Notes: generated by a model from the letters alone, not told the origin. DNA of 64,000 nt from Fasciolopsis buskii (GCA_008360955.1 LUCM01011253.1:423691-487690); one strand, 5' to 3'. Shown: positions 38,658 to 52,235, counted from the first letter of the stretch. Numbers and translations: made by a program.

Positions 38658-41295
38658 CTGTCAGAGTCCAAGATCATTCTCGAAAGATATCACCAGCAGA
38701 AACCCAATCAACTATCAACTAACCCGCGGGAAAGTGCTTGTTAACCTCAAGTCCGCCTATTCCACACAACAGTGAGGCCATGACCCGTGTGTTCGTGACC
38801 CAATTGTTTCGTCAAAGATCGTTTTCACGCTCATCAATGAATAATGTAATTTTCCTGTTTTTCACACCTGGCTGCTGGCTAATCAATTGTCAGCGCTGCG
38901 CTATACCGCTCAGCCAGTCAGGCCCAATTATTGCGCTGGGCGACCAATAGAAAAGTCATGTTGTGCTAGACATGATTTTGCTTTACAACATTGGTTCATA
39001 AGCGAATTTTGTTTTGCACGCTAAAAGCCGGACTTACTGATTGGCTCTCTGGGATTCGGCTATCACTGTGCATAACTTAGAGTGAGATTACTTGTTGTAC
39101 TCTGTAGCAGTACGTCGACCGCATTTGTTGAAATACCCACTTATGACCTATTGCAACCAATTTCCCAGCTTTCTATATCCCCCAATGTCTAACAGCAATC
39201 AAGTTTAAACGAAGTCCGGAATTGCTTTCGAAAACATTGCGAATCTGAGCCCATGAGAAGCAAGAGAAGCAATGCTAATTGTACTGCCGAACCCTAGTCA
39301 TATTGCTAAAACCTCCCAACTAATGATAATTCCCTTCGAGATGAACTTTTCCCGTAGGAAAATTAAACAATTTGGACTGACGATGACAAGGATAACCAAT
39401 GCAACTTAGTGCTTATTGATGGGGAAGTGAAACTTTTATACCCCTCAGAATTCGAGGTTGTTTTGCGCCAAAAACTGAATAAAAGTTCCAGTGGGTTTTA
39501 AAATGACATCCGCCAGCCTTTTAAGCGAAGCAAACCGTATCGGCGCATTGTCAGTCGTTCCAGACTAAGCTGAATGTCACCGTGTCAACGGAAAACTCCT
39601 CCAGAACCAACTGAAGGGATAAAAATATGTTAAACTACAGTTTGCGCTCGACGGGGAACATTTCCTCGTGTTGGTTATGTTGGTCTACTTGGAAAACAGA
39701 CACCAAGTGACAACTGACAGTGAACGGTTTAAATTGGTCTAAGGGTGGTGAGAAACTGAAGCAAAAGGCAACCCTGACCTGAACGATTATTGTCGGTTAT
39801 GGGTGAATACGGAACGGACAATTTGTGTAAGTGAACATAATTTCAACGGGGAAATGTATCCAGTGGGGTAGATTACACCTAGTTTGCACGGTTTTATTCA
39901 AGGGGTCTCAGGCAGACAAATTTTCGCATTCTTCTGTAGGAACCTAAAAATGCTTGAACTAAGTTATTTATTCCTTACGTCGGAAGAACCAGTGAATGAT
40001 ACAGTAAATGCAATTATTGGTGAAATAAGTTTTCCTATCTGTCACTTTCTAGTTTATTCAATTTAAGGCCCTGAGAAAGCGAATCACTGCCAAATACTTG
40101 CTTGGCTAATTAAATTTCGGTTGTAAAGGTATACATAAGAACTACTTTGTTTTGTTCACGGGCTTGTGACAAGGAACAAATTCTCATGAAACTAACACAA
40201 ACACTCATTAATTGGGTCCGTCAATTAGTCGGTAAATGAAATTAAGTGACCATTCCACCAATTACCAAAAGAGCTAACCAATTACTTATTCAGCCGTCCA
40301 ACCATAATATTTTATTCCAGTTCACCCATGAGATGAGGATAATTTGACATTCAGATCATTCGTTCTATGCTCCGCTGTTGGGAACGTATACCTCATGGAC
40401 TACGTCGTTTCATGGTTCATTTCCTTTGGGGGTGTAGCTCCCAGCAAAAATCACTCGTAGGTCAAATCAATCGAGAATAGCAAGGGAAACAGTTGAGTTT
40501 TACAGAGTTTGTCTAGCCCATGGACTGCTGTGAGTGAAGACGGAGTCGACTCGGTTTCTGCAGCAGTTTGGTTTGAGAAGACCCAGTGTCGATTTATAAC
40601 CGGTGGACAATGACACCGTCAGGTGTTTTATTCATCCTGAATAAGTGGCAAGGGGATCCACTTCTATAGTAAACGTGAAGTAACTGATGTCATGTCCGTA
40701 TACAGTCAAGGCTAACAGCAAATACAGAGGAGCACCGAAATAATCAGATGACAACATTTCGATTATCCTGTTTGGGGAATCTCGGCCAATCGGAAAGCAA
40801 CAACGCAGTAAGTGATTTAGATAATAGGAAACATGCTGCGCCATATTGTTCTGGTTATGAATACACGACGTCCCATAAATCCTAATAACATGTGGTTAGT
40901 TGCTCGTTTTGTTTGATTAGTCTGGTTGGTATTTTAATTATAGCCCAGGCTAATGACTAGCCGCGTTAGAGCTAGATACCATCCTTTTGCTGTACACAGC
41001 GATACATAATTTAAAAAAACTGAAGGGAGGTGGCTGGCCGAAGGACGGATCGTAACCATGGCAACTTGTTAATCGCAAGACTGGTAAATCAAGGGTACCG
41101 GTACAAACTGGTGGCTGGTCGAAATTTTGCTACAGGTTTTAGTAATGGATTAATGGCTGTTGTTGTGTCTTGTGCATATCGTTTTTAATCTAACTCCGTA
41201 AACCCGAATACGGATTACAATCGACCTGTCACAAGCAATTATTTGTCTCTTTGGTCAAAGGCCTATAGATTTATTCATTTGGAACGAATACACAC
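38658..41295. other. Intergenic or intronic DNA
   Basis: No recognised feature. A minus-strand frame at 40632-40844 ends at a TGA that overlaps an AATAAA, but it shows no domain. Confidence 0.4.
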
Positions 41296-41382
41296 CTCCG
41301 ATTTTCCGTTGAGCAACACAACAGATGCAGGGTTGTGTACATGATTTCCTTGGCTAACTGACATTAGGACTTTCACAGTACA
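41296..41382 (-). CDS. Candidate small exon, phase 0/0
   Basis: On minus, acceptor GCAACGGAG after a T-rich tract, 29 open codons, donor TCGGAG|GTGTGT. Both ends are phase 0. It is short, so an open frame here carries little weight. No family is recognised. Confidence 0.15.
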
Positions 41383-44300
41383 CTCCGTTGCGATAGACAA
41401 TCGCCAGACAGTTAAGAAACAACCAAACAGGCTAAAATAGCGACCGGTTCTTTCAGTCGTATTAATGTCTCTGTTGCCTTCATTGTCATATTTGGTCATT
41501 AGTTTTTCGAAGTGTGACGAACTCATGACATCACATTTAAGGACTATTAAATTCAAAATTAACTATAAACGGAATTCAAATATAATCATCACTGATTGTC
41601 ATCGAGGCAAAGGACTCTATGAAAAAAAGATCAAGTGATGAGAAGATTTCAAACTTGATTGGCATCAAATCGAATGATCGGGACGGTTGATGATTTGGAA
41701 ACTTCCAACGGGCATTTGTATAATTTTATCAATGTGATCCACTTCAGTTTAGCTGCCCTTCTTGGGTCGTAATAAATTCAAGCGTTTTATGGTGCCAGTT
41801 GGCAGGTTTTTTCTAAAGGATAGCAACTAAAAATAAATCGAGACAAGGTTGAGAGGAAAAAAGTTATATAAAGTGCTGGTTAGTTTTGTTCTCCCTGTCC
41901 CTAGTTTCGATTGGATGAGACCGTCGGCATAATTTATTATCTTAGCATGTGATTATACTAAATTAGCCGAATATTGCGGGTATAACTTGGGAGACTGAAG
42001 CATCGAACAGAATGTGAGACAAGGAATTAGGGCGGGAAAGTAAAAATAGTGCAGTTAGCAAATTCCTGATGCTTGTCCACGCAAGACTGAGACCCCGTTG
42101 TAGTTCGAACCGCAACATTACGTGATTAACCACACATAATCAATAAGGAAGTGTACGAAAATTTTTGTGCACGCATGGATACACGTATAGAAATGCGTAC
42201 ATGTATACTTACCTACCTAAATGTCTACATATATACACAAATACACATAAACAAATACCTATGCATATACAGCTTTGCAATGTCATGTGAACATCACACG
42301 CAGTCAAGTAAAGATAGGGCATATGATTTGTCCACCCTGTCGAACTAAGTGATGGGGGACCTCGAGTATTGAGTAAGATGAATTAAATCCAATCATATCC
42401 GGCAATATTATTCCCTTCTCAGGTCAGTCGGACAGTTTCTCCACTTTCCCTTCTCTCTAGTCAAAGGTTTTCAGGGCGATCTCGTGTCGATTCAGGTCGG
42501 TGAGATCGTTCCGTGCCTCACAAGAAAAATATCATAGATTTGACCACCATTTCCACATGTTACAACTTGATATTCATACTTGTGTAGTTGAAATGCCTTC
42601 ACCTCTGTTTATTTTCTAAAGTTGGCACCAATTACCTTGTGACTAAATAAATTTCTGTAGATGTGTACTAGAATTCTCCGAAATTTTTCCAGTGCAATGG
42701 TTGTAACAACCCAATCCGCACGGTGTTTTTCTAAATTCCTCCTGTTTATTTTAAACTACTGAACAGCTCATTCTCTGTGACTTTACAAATCTATGAGTTG
42801 TTTCGGTCAAGTTTGCTTTGAGTTGACACATTTTTCACTTAAGTGGAAAAGTTGATGTGTTTCTTAAGTCTGAAGAAAGACGGCATTGTGGATCAGTTTA
42901 TCGGACAACTGCCATATGTGCAGGTTGTAGCGCATGAACTTGGTGCACAACCCGGGCGTTGCGATCATCACAACACAACAACCCGGTATGTTTATCGATC
43001 TTTCGGTCCGCTGGTTCTAACAACCGCGCAACAGAAAAGACTTAATTCAAAAACAGTGTTTGATAAACTCTTGTGTGCCTTTGCTGCAGTGGCAATCAGT
43101 ATTCTTTCAGTTCTTATTGCCAGACAGCAAGAGCCGGTGGTCTCGGCGATGCTTATTAGTCTCTTCAGTTAATAATCCCTTGTCTGCATCTAGGGAACTT
43201 TGAAACAACTCGTCTCCTTATTTCCGGTGTTGTCATTTTTCTTTATCTCGTGTATCTCTTCTTTTTGAAAACGTCTCTAACTAATTTGCTTGAAATTAAT
43301 CTACATTAGCATTGTGCTGCAAATTCGGACTGACTTTGATGTGCCTCCCGGATATAGATAAACTAAGGAAGTTGCAGACCGACGAAAGAGAGTGTAAGAA
43401 CGGGGATCGAAGTATATAGTTAAATGCGAAATAGTGACATGTACCCTGGTTTCCTGTTTGACAGCCCACTTAAGATTAGGATGGATATCTGCTCTAGGCT
43501 GGTCTAGTTTGATGCCCTCTGTAAGCATTTTGATAGAATATTATTTCTCAGTTATTTTCTGACCCTTTGGCCTCTGTTATCAAAAGAATAATTCCTGTAT
43601 TTTCTGCAAACCTCTGAAGCAATTGAAGTACTGCATAAATCAAGCTGAGTTCACATTGTCTGCAGTGGTTTCACTAATCGCTGCAGCTCAGTAAATTGTT
43701 AGCTTGGTCTCTTTCTGCACAGCCACCTAGGGTTCTCCAAGAAAACCACTCTTGAACTTGAAACGTCTCATACTGTTGCCAAAAGATTTGAGTCTAATCT
43801 AAATACTTTGAGGCTCGTTGGTCGAACAAGGCCTTGTTATTACTCCACCAAGCACATTAATTGTTGCGCTCCGGATGACTGACTCCATCTCTTCGGGATA
43901 AATCGGTTTACCTCATAACATTTTTGGTTCCCCCTTGTCACTTATTTGAGAGAGGCATGTCAAGTTGTCTTTAATTTCGCACGAATTACTGACCACGCGG
44001 TTTGGCAACAGCTCAATACCCCCATATCTCGATCAGGCTTCATGCGACTGGCACACGCACGCACGACCAACGGCTAACATGTAATGATATTTATGACTGC
44101 ATCTATCAGTAACATGTCTAATTTTGGGATTTAGTTTCACAGACAGGAATTCATCTGTTAACTTTATCTTATATTTCTTAAAATGCTTGCTTTCTGCCAG
44201 AGGATAAGGTAGGATAAAAGCTGGATGTAAAGCCTATCACTCTTCTGTTGATGACGGTATAGACTGGATTAAAATGTTGTTCGTAGATTCTGATTTCTTC

Positions 44301-44610
44301 TCTAGACTTTTCTCACGCAATAAAGCTCCTTCTGTCGGTAGCCTGCTACGGAAAACGAATTTTCAGTGCATGACTGAAGTTTTCAGGGTAGTTGTCTTGA
44401 TGGCGCTTTTAATCCCTTTCAGATCTTTCTTGGTCCGCCTTTCTCGGAAACTAGGTTTTTTCTGTTCATCTCCTGTACCTGTTTATTGTTCAACAATTAG
44501 GCAACGTGACCGGAAGTAGGTCGCAACCAATTAGGTGTTGCTGAAGGAACTGACAAAATTTGGAATTTGGGAAGATCCATCTCCGAAGCCCGTTTAGTTG
44601 ACTCCCTTAC
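41383..44610. other. Intergenic or intronic DNA
   Basis: Contains an AT-rich CATA/CACA low-complexity patch at 42170-42275. The plus frame 42843-43172 ends in a hydrophobic stretch but has no splice or domain support. Confidence 0.4.
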
Positions 44611-44706
44611 CACAGTTGGTTCCAATGACCGACACTCGGATAGAAGGGGATGTCGATCCTGTTCAGTTCCCAATTTGAATTTGATGAAATGTGTGCCTAT
44701 CATGTG
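44611..44706 (-). CDS. Candidate 96-nt exon, phase 0/0
   Basis: On minus, acceptor AACACTTGCAG, 32 open codons, and a strong donor ACTGTG|GTAAGG. The length is a multiple of three and both ends are phase 0, so it would be a cassette-type exon. The peptide is charged with no recognised motif. It lies 300 bp from a candidate exon on the opposite strand (45011-45234), so one or both calls may be wrong or the genes may be nested. Confidence 0.22.
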
Positions 44707-45010
44707 CTGCAAGTGTTTTTAAATTTTCTCACCGGCAATTTTTAAGTTTTGATCACAACTGTGTCACAGTCAATCAAGGTAATATTGTCAGCCAACGACA
44801 CCTTCAGTAAGTAAATCTATCTTATGGTCGTGATCTACACTTCAAGGTCAGCATTCACTTGTCTTTAGAAATCCTCCACCAAATCTGTGAGTCCAAATAC
44901 TTTGACACCGATAACAGTTGGGAGTAAATCAATGAGTTCCACAGCAGGAGTCATGACGCTTGATCATTTGAGTAAGTAGGAATTGCTCTTTTACCTTGGT
45001 CTGGTCATAG

Positions 45011-45234
45011 GGAAATATGATGTGAAAATTCTGTCTGAACTACTAATGCTCAACCCAGCTGAGTTCCCCGAAAGTACGATAGCAGCACAGTTCATGCAGT
45101 CTTTGGACACTCAAACACAAACTATTGTTCGCAAATATGATCTAGAAAACCCCTTACGAAAACAGTTTAAAAGTTTTATTACGGCAATGTTTTTCTCCGT
45201 CTGTCATTGCACATCCACCAAGATGCTTAATCGG
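45011..45234 (+). CDS. Candidate internal exon, 74 open codons
   Basis: A good pyrimidine-tract acceptor (CTTTTACCTTGGTCTGGTCATAG) starts the exon and a consensus donor AATCGG|GTAAGT ends it. The 224 nt between are open in a single frame (phase 1 in, 0 out). The peptide is amphipathic and rich in Leu, Gln, Thr and Lys with three Cys or Met-flanked residues near the end, and I recognise no domain. Of the short candidates this has the best combination of both splice signals and length. Confidence 0.35.
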
Positions 45235-45479
45235 GTAAGTCCGCCATTCAGAAAAACCGGTTCTTCTAATGCAGTGTGGGGGTTTTAGGACAAACAAAAT
45301 CCGGAGCTGAATGTCTACACCTTGGTATACATGGTGACATTCCCTAATTGACACTTGGCAGGCAGTGTTCGTGCACATGCCGTTAACATTTCACTTCTAA
45401 CTGCCAACATCTTAGTATATTTGGAACTACTGTCCCCATTCACCATTGCTGTGAGAGCTCAAATATCAATAGATCTAGT

Positions 45480-45800
45480 GATTGGGTTTTGATAACTCCT
45501 TTTAGAATAGCAAGTATCAGGTTTGCAACATTATGTAGTGAATTTCAAAGAACCTGCCTGGTAGCGTAGTGGCTAGGGCGTTCAACTCAAAATCGTTCGT
45601 CCAGGGTTCGCGTCCCAATTCGGGCACGATAGATATCCACTGTTGACTATTCCCAACAAGGATAAAAGAACTGTACAGTGTTTCCATGGTTTTTAAATGG
45701 CAAGTTGAGTGTTGATATCACATGATGAATTATTTCACTAAAACAATCCCCTACTACCAATACGCACTGAGTAACTATATCGCCAGTCCCAAGGCCGATT
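45480..45800 (+). mobile_element. Old decayed copy of the ribozyme SINE unit
   Basis: Alignable by eye to the 1455-1850 unit: the end of X (about 45530-45552), a tRNA-like head at 45553-45628 with box A TAGCGTAGTGG and intact box B GGTTCGCGTCC, a body, then a tail CCCCTACTACCAATACG and about 40 bp that resemble the start of the next X. The order X-head-body-tail-X shows that the basic unit exists in direct tandem, without an inversion. Many substitutions and small deletions mark it as old. No target duplication was found. Confidence 0.65.
45637..45681 (+). ncRNA. Decayed hammerhead motif
   Basis: Stem I CACTG/CAGTG survives, but the core reads TTGACTA instead of CTGATGA and GAAA has become AAAA. 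By the known requirements of the hammerhead core this copy should be inactive. Confidence 0.5.
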
Positions 45801-47159
45801 GTTGAGGAACAAATATAACAATTTATTTTCACATTTCGTTAAGGAATATCATTTGAGTACACTCAATCTATCAGTATTTCAAATGGTTTAATACATTACT
45901 CCCATCATCACTGATTCAGTCCACTCAAAATGGAATGGGCGCAATTGAGCTGAACGTTTCCCCCTCTTTCGAATTATATTTGCAGGAGTAGGATCTTTTT
46001 TAGCAAAAGAATGGCTTTTTTATAGACTTGTCTTATCATCAATTCGCTTCGTTTCTAAGGCAATTGAATGGATTTTTCGAGCCGACTCCTGCAGCCATTT
46101 TGCAGCGCTGCACAACCAAATGGATGTGAGCGTTTGTTGGCTTAATCAACCCAACAGTCGCCTATCTCCGGCTGTCTGTTTATCCATCACTTTTTGTCAT
46201 TCCTATCGTCCATCTGTTCACTGATTTGCTTTCCCCCTTTTTCGCTACTCCCAAGGGTTTTAATAATTCACTATGTGCACGGGAAATGTGCGAAAAGTTT
46301 TACAAACTCGGACGCAAGCTGCCTTGGTCGGTTAATAATTATGTGCTGTCCTCGAGTCATTTGTCAGTGGATTTTTGACTATTCATTCAAGTGAAGTAAT
46401 CACCAAGTTCTATTTAGTAAATTTTCCTCAAATGCATGGTTATCTTACGGTTGGCTAAGGTATGTGCTAGACATGTTCTTCGTATCGAGCTAAAACATCA
46501 GAAAAGTATTGTCACTGTTACTTCCGTGATGAATTATGGGTACACAATACGAGATTTGGCTTAAACAGTGTTGCAACACAATGAGATTTTACAGATACCA
46601 TTTTCCCGGAGATGGTATAGGATACAAGACAATAAAGCTGCAACAGCGGCCTCAGCCATTAAGATAAAACTTGATATGATGAAGTGTAGAAGGCAGAAGG
46701 GGCGCACTTTTTAAGTCGTTCAGCCGACGTTAACTTTTGCCATCACAGAGGCGCAGTGTTTCCCAAAGTCGCTTATTAAAATAAGCAATGCTTCACCCGG
46801 CTCAAGGTTTTCGGACCTTTGCTGTTACTGCTGCTGTTATTTCCAACACTACCATTGCTAATGTCGTGGAATGTAAGTGCGTTATATGTTAGCTAATTTT
46901 AATCACATGTAAAGCCATACAAAAGCTCGATTTCGCACTGCTTTCGCTATCAGGGAAGAGAACAGCGCGACGAGGTCGAAATCAAATAGCAAGAAGGGGA
47001 AAAGTACACAACGGTTGTTCGGAAGAACAAGCAAGAACCAAATCGGGAAAGAGAAGTAAAACAGATAGGTTTATATGTGGCTTTTCAACTGAGTACGTTT
47101 GTCGCGAACACACTGGTTGTGCCGTGCACACAATGTGTCACATCATTAGACTTATTTTA

Positions 47160-47300
47160 AACCACAGCAAGTCTAGCAACAACAAATTTACTGCTATCGT
47201 TCCGGCCTATAATGAAGTTACTGAAAATTTTACCATCACTATTACCATCAGTGATACCACTGGTATTATCACGACCCGATCAGTAGTATTGTTATTACCA
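47160..47300 (+). repeat. Degenerate trinucleotide tract
   Basis: Imperfect ACC/ACT/ATT triplets; the open Thr/Ile-rich frame across it is a by-product of the repeat. Confidence 0.45.
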
Positions 47301-48645
47301 CCACTACTAATATCGCCCTTGTTAATGTTAACAGTAATACTGGTTTCCTTGTTACAGTAATAGAATGCCAATTAGGTAAATATGTTGCCAATACTACCGT
47401 CTACAACCATCAGTGACACCAATACCGCTTGTCTATACAAAGTAAGCCTTACTATATTTTCTTTTGTTTTCAACCAAAAGCCCCGTACGTGGCAATCGTT
47501 CCCAAATCGAAAGTAACGTTGATTTCAACGAGGTTCATTACGATTGATGACGCTTTGTAAAGAGTTCTGCGTTATTCGAACGCGTCTCCGTGATGTCAAA
47601 TCGTGTCATGAACTCCATGCACACAAGCACTCAAGCATGACACAGAAATCTCAAATTAACTCCGAAAAGCGGACTGTGCCTCGAATGCTAAGGGAATTGA
47701 CAGGTTCTACAGTATTTGATTAAACCATTTGAAGGGTTTAACGCAAGTCTGATGGGAATCTGATAGTTGATAGAATCATAGGGTGGTAAGTTGGAATCCC
47801 AACATACCAGATTTTAGTAATCTCTCACAATTTTCCACGCTGAAAACGTGATATAATGATTTGCCTCTGAGGTCCTCGTTGTTACTTGGAGAACAGGCGC
47901 GACTTGCCTTCTTATGGATGTTTATTTAACTCCCCATGCTTTGACGCAATGCACCAGAATGTTTCCATGGAACATTCAACTAATTATTATTCGTTATTAT
48001 TATTTTTGCTCCCATCGTCGAACCGTTAATAAACGAAATTAGTGTCTTGATTCATCCACAGGTGAAATAGAACGTTGAATTTGCTTATTTACAAAGCTCT
48101 AACTACCACCTCGTCGTCATTGTGACAGATGACATTTCAGGTGGGAATCATTCACACGAAAACTCTTCTATCCCAAAGAATAAACCATTTGGATGACTCG
48201 CTGATTGACTGAATGTAGTGGCCTGACTTACTGACTGTTCTCATTTGATGAAATTATGCCTACATCACTATCATATTAGCGCTATTTTTAGCTGATCGAG
48301 TTCGATTGCAATGTCTTTCATCTACCTTCCTCTACGGCGTTTGAATTTAATAGACGATAACAGTATCATATTAAGTACATTATTCTATTACTCTACTGAA
48401 TGAAAATTCTCCGTGAGGTTGATCGTGACCATTGAAAGTAGATGATGTTGCAGATGTCACGGACAATTTCGCTGATGACGACAGGGATGAAGGTGTCAGT
48501 TGCTGATCCAGCAAACGCCGTTCCGTTCTAATCAGTCTCAGTTAAATCATGAGCACAGTAATGGGCAGAACCCAAACAACCGACCGGAAAAATAAGCACT
48601 CCAAAAAAAACCAAGTGAGCCTAGTCGTTCACCTAGAATATTGCA

Positions 48646-48661
48646 TGTGTGTGTGTGCGTG
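48646..48661. repeat. (TG)n microsatellite
   Basis: About eight TG dinucleotides with one C interruption. Confidence 0.7.
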
Positions 48662-51600
48662 TAAAATTCCAAATCAGCAATACAAGAGTCGCTTTGATTT
48701 GTAGCTAGTAATCGTTTGCTTTCTATCTCTATTTGTCTGGGTCTCCTTGTCCAGATTTGGTGGATCGTAAAGCCGCGGAGGGGAATGGAGACCACATTTA
48801 GAAAGGCACGCGACAGCGGAAAAATGCAGCTTACTGTTGGTTCACATTTCCTAATCAACTCCCGTGAGTAGAAAGACTTCATTAGTTTCCGGATGTACAG
48901 TCTGACCGGGGTGTGACTTAGTAGCTAAGAGAATATGAGCACCGTTAGCATCAGACGATACACACGTACAACTGATCAGTCCAACAAGCATCAAACCCAG
49001 TCCAGCTGCACTTACTCACTTTCAATCCTCTGCACATTTTCTTCCCCAAGAATTTGGAGCACTGTTGGTTAATTGGAACTGCGAAAATTAATAATAAAAT
49101 TTCACCAGTTCAAATTAATCTTAAAATGTTGTTATTATAGCTACTATTATTTCCATTGAATTCCGATGACGTTGCCATTTTGTAACTAGTTTTGCCTATG
49201 ATGTGGTTGTTGCTGCTGTCATTATTTCAGTTATTAATGATTTTGTTGTTTTCACGGAGGCGCTGAACGAGCTAAATAGCCTTGGTTACCGCGATGGAAG
49301 TTCACTTCATCGAAATGGTAGAAATATCCTAAGACTGAACTCTAAGAAAAAATGACTATCAGGAGAATGTTGTAGGAGGTTCATGCGGGTTTTGACAAGT
49401 AAGTGAGACCAATTGAAATTCCAACAGCAATTCCAGATCTAAATAGGAGACGTAGCACTGAAAGAAACTGATGACAGACGTTCGTTTGACGCCAAATCAA
49501 TTCCAGTTGACCGAGGAGAGAACCCACAAGAGAAATTTCTCTAACCTGAAAGTTACTCGAACGCAGTCTATAAGGTGAAAAGTGTGATTTCGCCATTATC
49601 GCTATTCGCTTATAAGCTTTCACAAATCTTAACATCCAGTGCTCAAGAAATTTGGTTGAGTCATGCATTAAAATTATCCGAAGTGATGTCAAAAGTACGT
49701 GTAGTTATGCCGGAACATGTCTTCTCTCAACAAGACTTGGGAAACGCCCGACTACTTGCAGACTATATATCAATAAACAGCTGTTCAGTGCAACCTACAG
49801 TATATACGTGAAACCATCCCAGTGTTAGGTGATTCATATTTCATACATGCGACAGCGAGGTCGGCAGTTGAGTGGCACTTCCACGTGATTTTCGGGAAAA
49901 TTTCGGAGTCGGAAAGCAGTACCGAAGAGCCTCGGATTATTGCAAAATGTATCGAAGTGAGTCTTTACTCGGGCACCAGAGACACTTATTACAATCCATT
50001 TTGACTGTCTTTGCGAGAGCGATCGGCGCGTACGCAACAAGCACCGAAACGCATCCAGTTTCATGGTAGCTGGGATTGCCTACTCAGGCAGTGACAGTCC
50101 GAATATCTGAAGAACGAAATCTTCGGAAATATATCTTTGTCTGCATCCCGATATCCAATGTGGATAGATGTAAGAAACAAAACAAACCTACTAGTGTCGT
50201 ATATTCTGCCTCAGTGGTCGTCTAACATTGTTCACATCTAAGATGTAGATCCTAAAGATAGGGCCTAATACATATTTATTCGAATGCTTATTGTTTTCAA
50301 TCATAATAGCGCATTCGTCTTTCTTTTACACAGTCTCTAGCTTGCCGGGATTGGTTTCATCACAATAAAGATTGACTAACTGGCCCATTTGTAACGATCA
50401 TGCCAAACCGCGAAGTTGCAAAAGAATTCATTCTCGAAGCTTTGATGTTCAAAAACCATCGACGGTTTGCGGATGAATATCATTCAGTAAACGGTTGTCA
50501 CTGATCAGAGGATTCAATGAGTACCTCAAGCACAGTGTCAAAGGCTACTCTTAAGTTTGCTGATTCCAGAAAATGTAGTTCTGCTCCGAATGATTTTCTG
50601 CAATAAATCTGACACGGAACTCGACTTTGATGGGGACAGGGGATAAAAGAATACAGAGCAGAGATAAAACTATTTTAATGCCTGTTTTTTCATCAGGGAG
50701 AAGATGAATCAGCAATGAAGAGAATTTTGTTGGTAAGGCAGGTAGACCTGACATAAGAATGTATTTCAAGGACTTCAAATGAGAATTCGTAGGGTTTCCC
50801 AATCAGACAACAACACTGTTGTATAAACCAACCCAAACGGAACTGACGATTGCTTATTCGATTCGGCTAGTCGAGAACGAACGTGCTTCCCTGTTCGAGG
50901 TGAGGACAGATTTGCACATCTATCAAACAATATATACATATATATATACGCGTGTGCGCTCGTACACATATAAAAGTGCTTTATATATACCGCACTTTTA
51001 ATTTTTACCAGTTCAGATAGATTACTCCATACACCGCTCATTTCCGTAGAACTGCGCAGAGCAAATCGAAGGTCAAGAACGGTAGCGGTGAGAATTATGG
51101 CTAGATGAGACTGGGTGCTTTAGGAAGGGGCGAATAAGTGGGTCAAAACTGAAAAAAATGAAACGAGGTGGAACAATTCCACTCATTCAAGCATACGGAC
51201 TATGGTGTACGTTGTGAATAAATTAAAAGTCCTGGTCCAGACCAAAGACCTTGGAAATAACTGGCATAGTGATAATTTTATTTGTGCTTGCTCTCTGTTG
51301 CATTCCACCGGTCCATCTGATCGGGAAAAGACACTTTTTAACATAAATGGTACCGGCACAACCATTTTATGTATACTCAAAGGTTTCCTGAAATCACTGG
51401 GGCAAATGTCTATGTACCTGTCGGGTAAACCCACTCGGTGTGCCTTTTGCACTCAACCAAACGCCGATCCCATGCCCACTGAGCTCTGAAACATCAAACT
51501 TTAGTTACATTCTTCGACTCATCTAGCGTTGATAGCCTTCTTGCAGAGTAGACACTTGCCGACGTGAATTTTAAGCCCGCATTAAGCACAAAATTACTGC

Positions 51601-51733
51601 GAGTAAATCCTCCAAGGCATAGTGGAAGCTGAACATTTCAAACCCATCATGATGAAGCCTTGCCGTGATAACCAAAATGAATGTCTGGTACCGTCATTCC
51701 CGATCTAACTGTGTTTCGCCCATTCGACATAGC

Positions 51734-51745
51734 AATAAATAACGT
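51734..51745. repeat. Left target-site duplication of second composite SINE
   Basis: The 12-bp AATAAATAACGT is repeated at 52236-52247 at the other border of the element. Confidence 0.75.
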
Positions 51746-52235
51746 GAAGTAATTCACCATGTGCTGTCATCGTTCAACCCACCATTAAGAAACCATGAAA
51801 GAACTGTACAGCTGTTTCATCCTTGTTAGGAATCATCAGCAGTGTATATCCACTGCGCCAAAACTGGGACGCGAACCCGGGATGAACGATTTTGAGTCGA
51901 AAGCCTTAGCCATTGCGCTACCAGGCAGGCTCTGAACAGTTTGTTGAACTTCACCACATGATGTTGCACCTATCCGTCACCGATTTGCACGGCTACTGGC
52001 CGCTAATGCAGAGCAATCGACCCCCATTGATAGATGACTTCTCTATAGGTAGCCTAAGTACAAAGAAGGCTTTGGATATGACCGACAGAGCTTGATTTCT
52101 TGGTACTTGTTAGTGGTAGGAGGATGAAACAGCTGTACAGTGCTTCCATGGTTTCTGAATGATGAGCTGAGCGATGATATCACATGGTGAATTATTCCAC
52201 GAAAGCATTCAATCCCCTACTACTAACATGTGCCA
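51746..52235 (-). mobile_element. Second composite foldback tRNA-SINE with ribozyme
   Basis: Read on minus from 52235: tail and partial body reversed (to about 52113), then tail, X, tRNA-like head (about 51929-51855), hammerhead (51845-51801) and body to 51746. Terminal inverted segments 51746-51822 and 52113-52190 pair with roughly 80 percent identity. It has the same two ends as the 942-1850 element (5' TTAGTAGTAGG-type, 3' GGTGAATTAYTTC) and the same 12-bp target duplication length, but lacks the extra reversed unit. This shared architecture argues that the foldback form itself is what transposes. It is more diverged than the first copy, so it inserted earlier. Confidence 0.8.
51801..51845 (-). 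ncRNA. Hammerhead ribozyme motif, second element
   Basis: The core CTGATGA, the TTCC-TAACAA-GGAT stem II, GAAA and the ACAG/CTGT stem III are identical to the first element. Stem I has changed to ACACTG/CAGTTC, leaving four contiguous pairs. Preservation of every core base while the surrounding unit diverged is the pattern expected of a once-functional motif. Confidence 0.65.

Larger units (their letters stand above)
45801..51733. other. Intergenic or intronic DNA with simple repeats
   Basis: Holds degenerate ACC/ATT triplet tracts at 47160-47300 and 49120-49255, a (TG)n tract at 48646-48661 and a (TA)n patch at 50930-50949. A strong pyrimidine tract ending at about 50631 on minus precedes only about 23 open codons. 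No gene is called. Confidence 0.4.
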
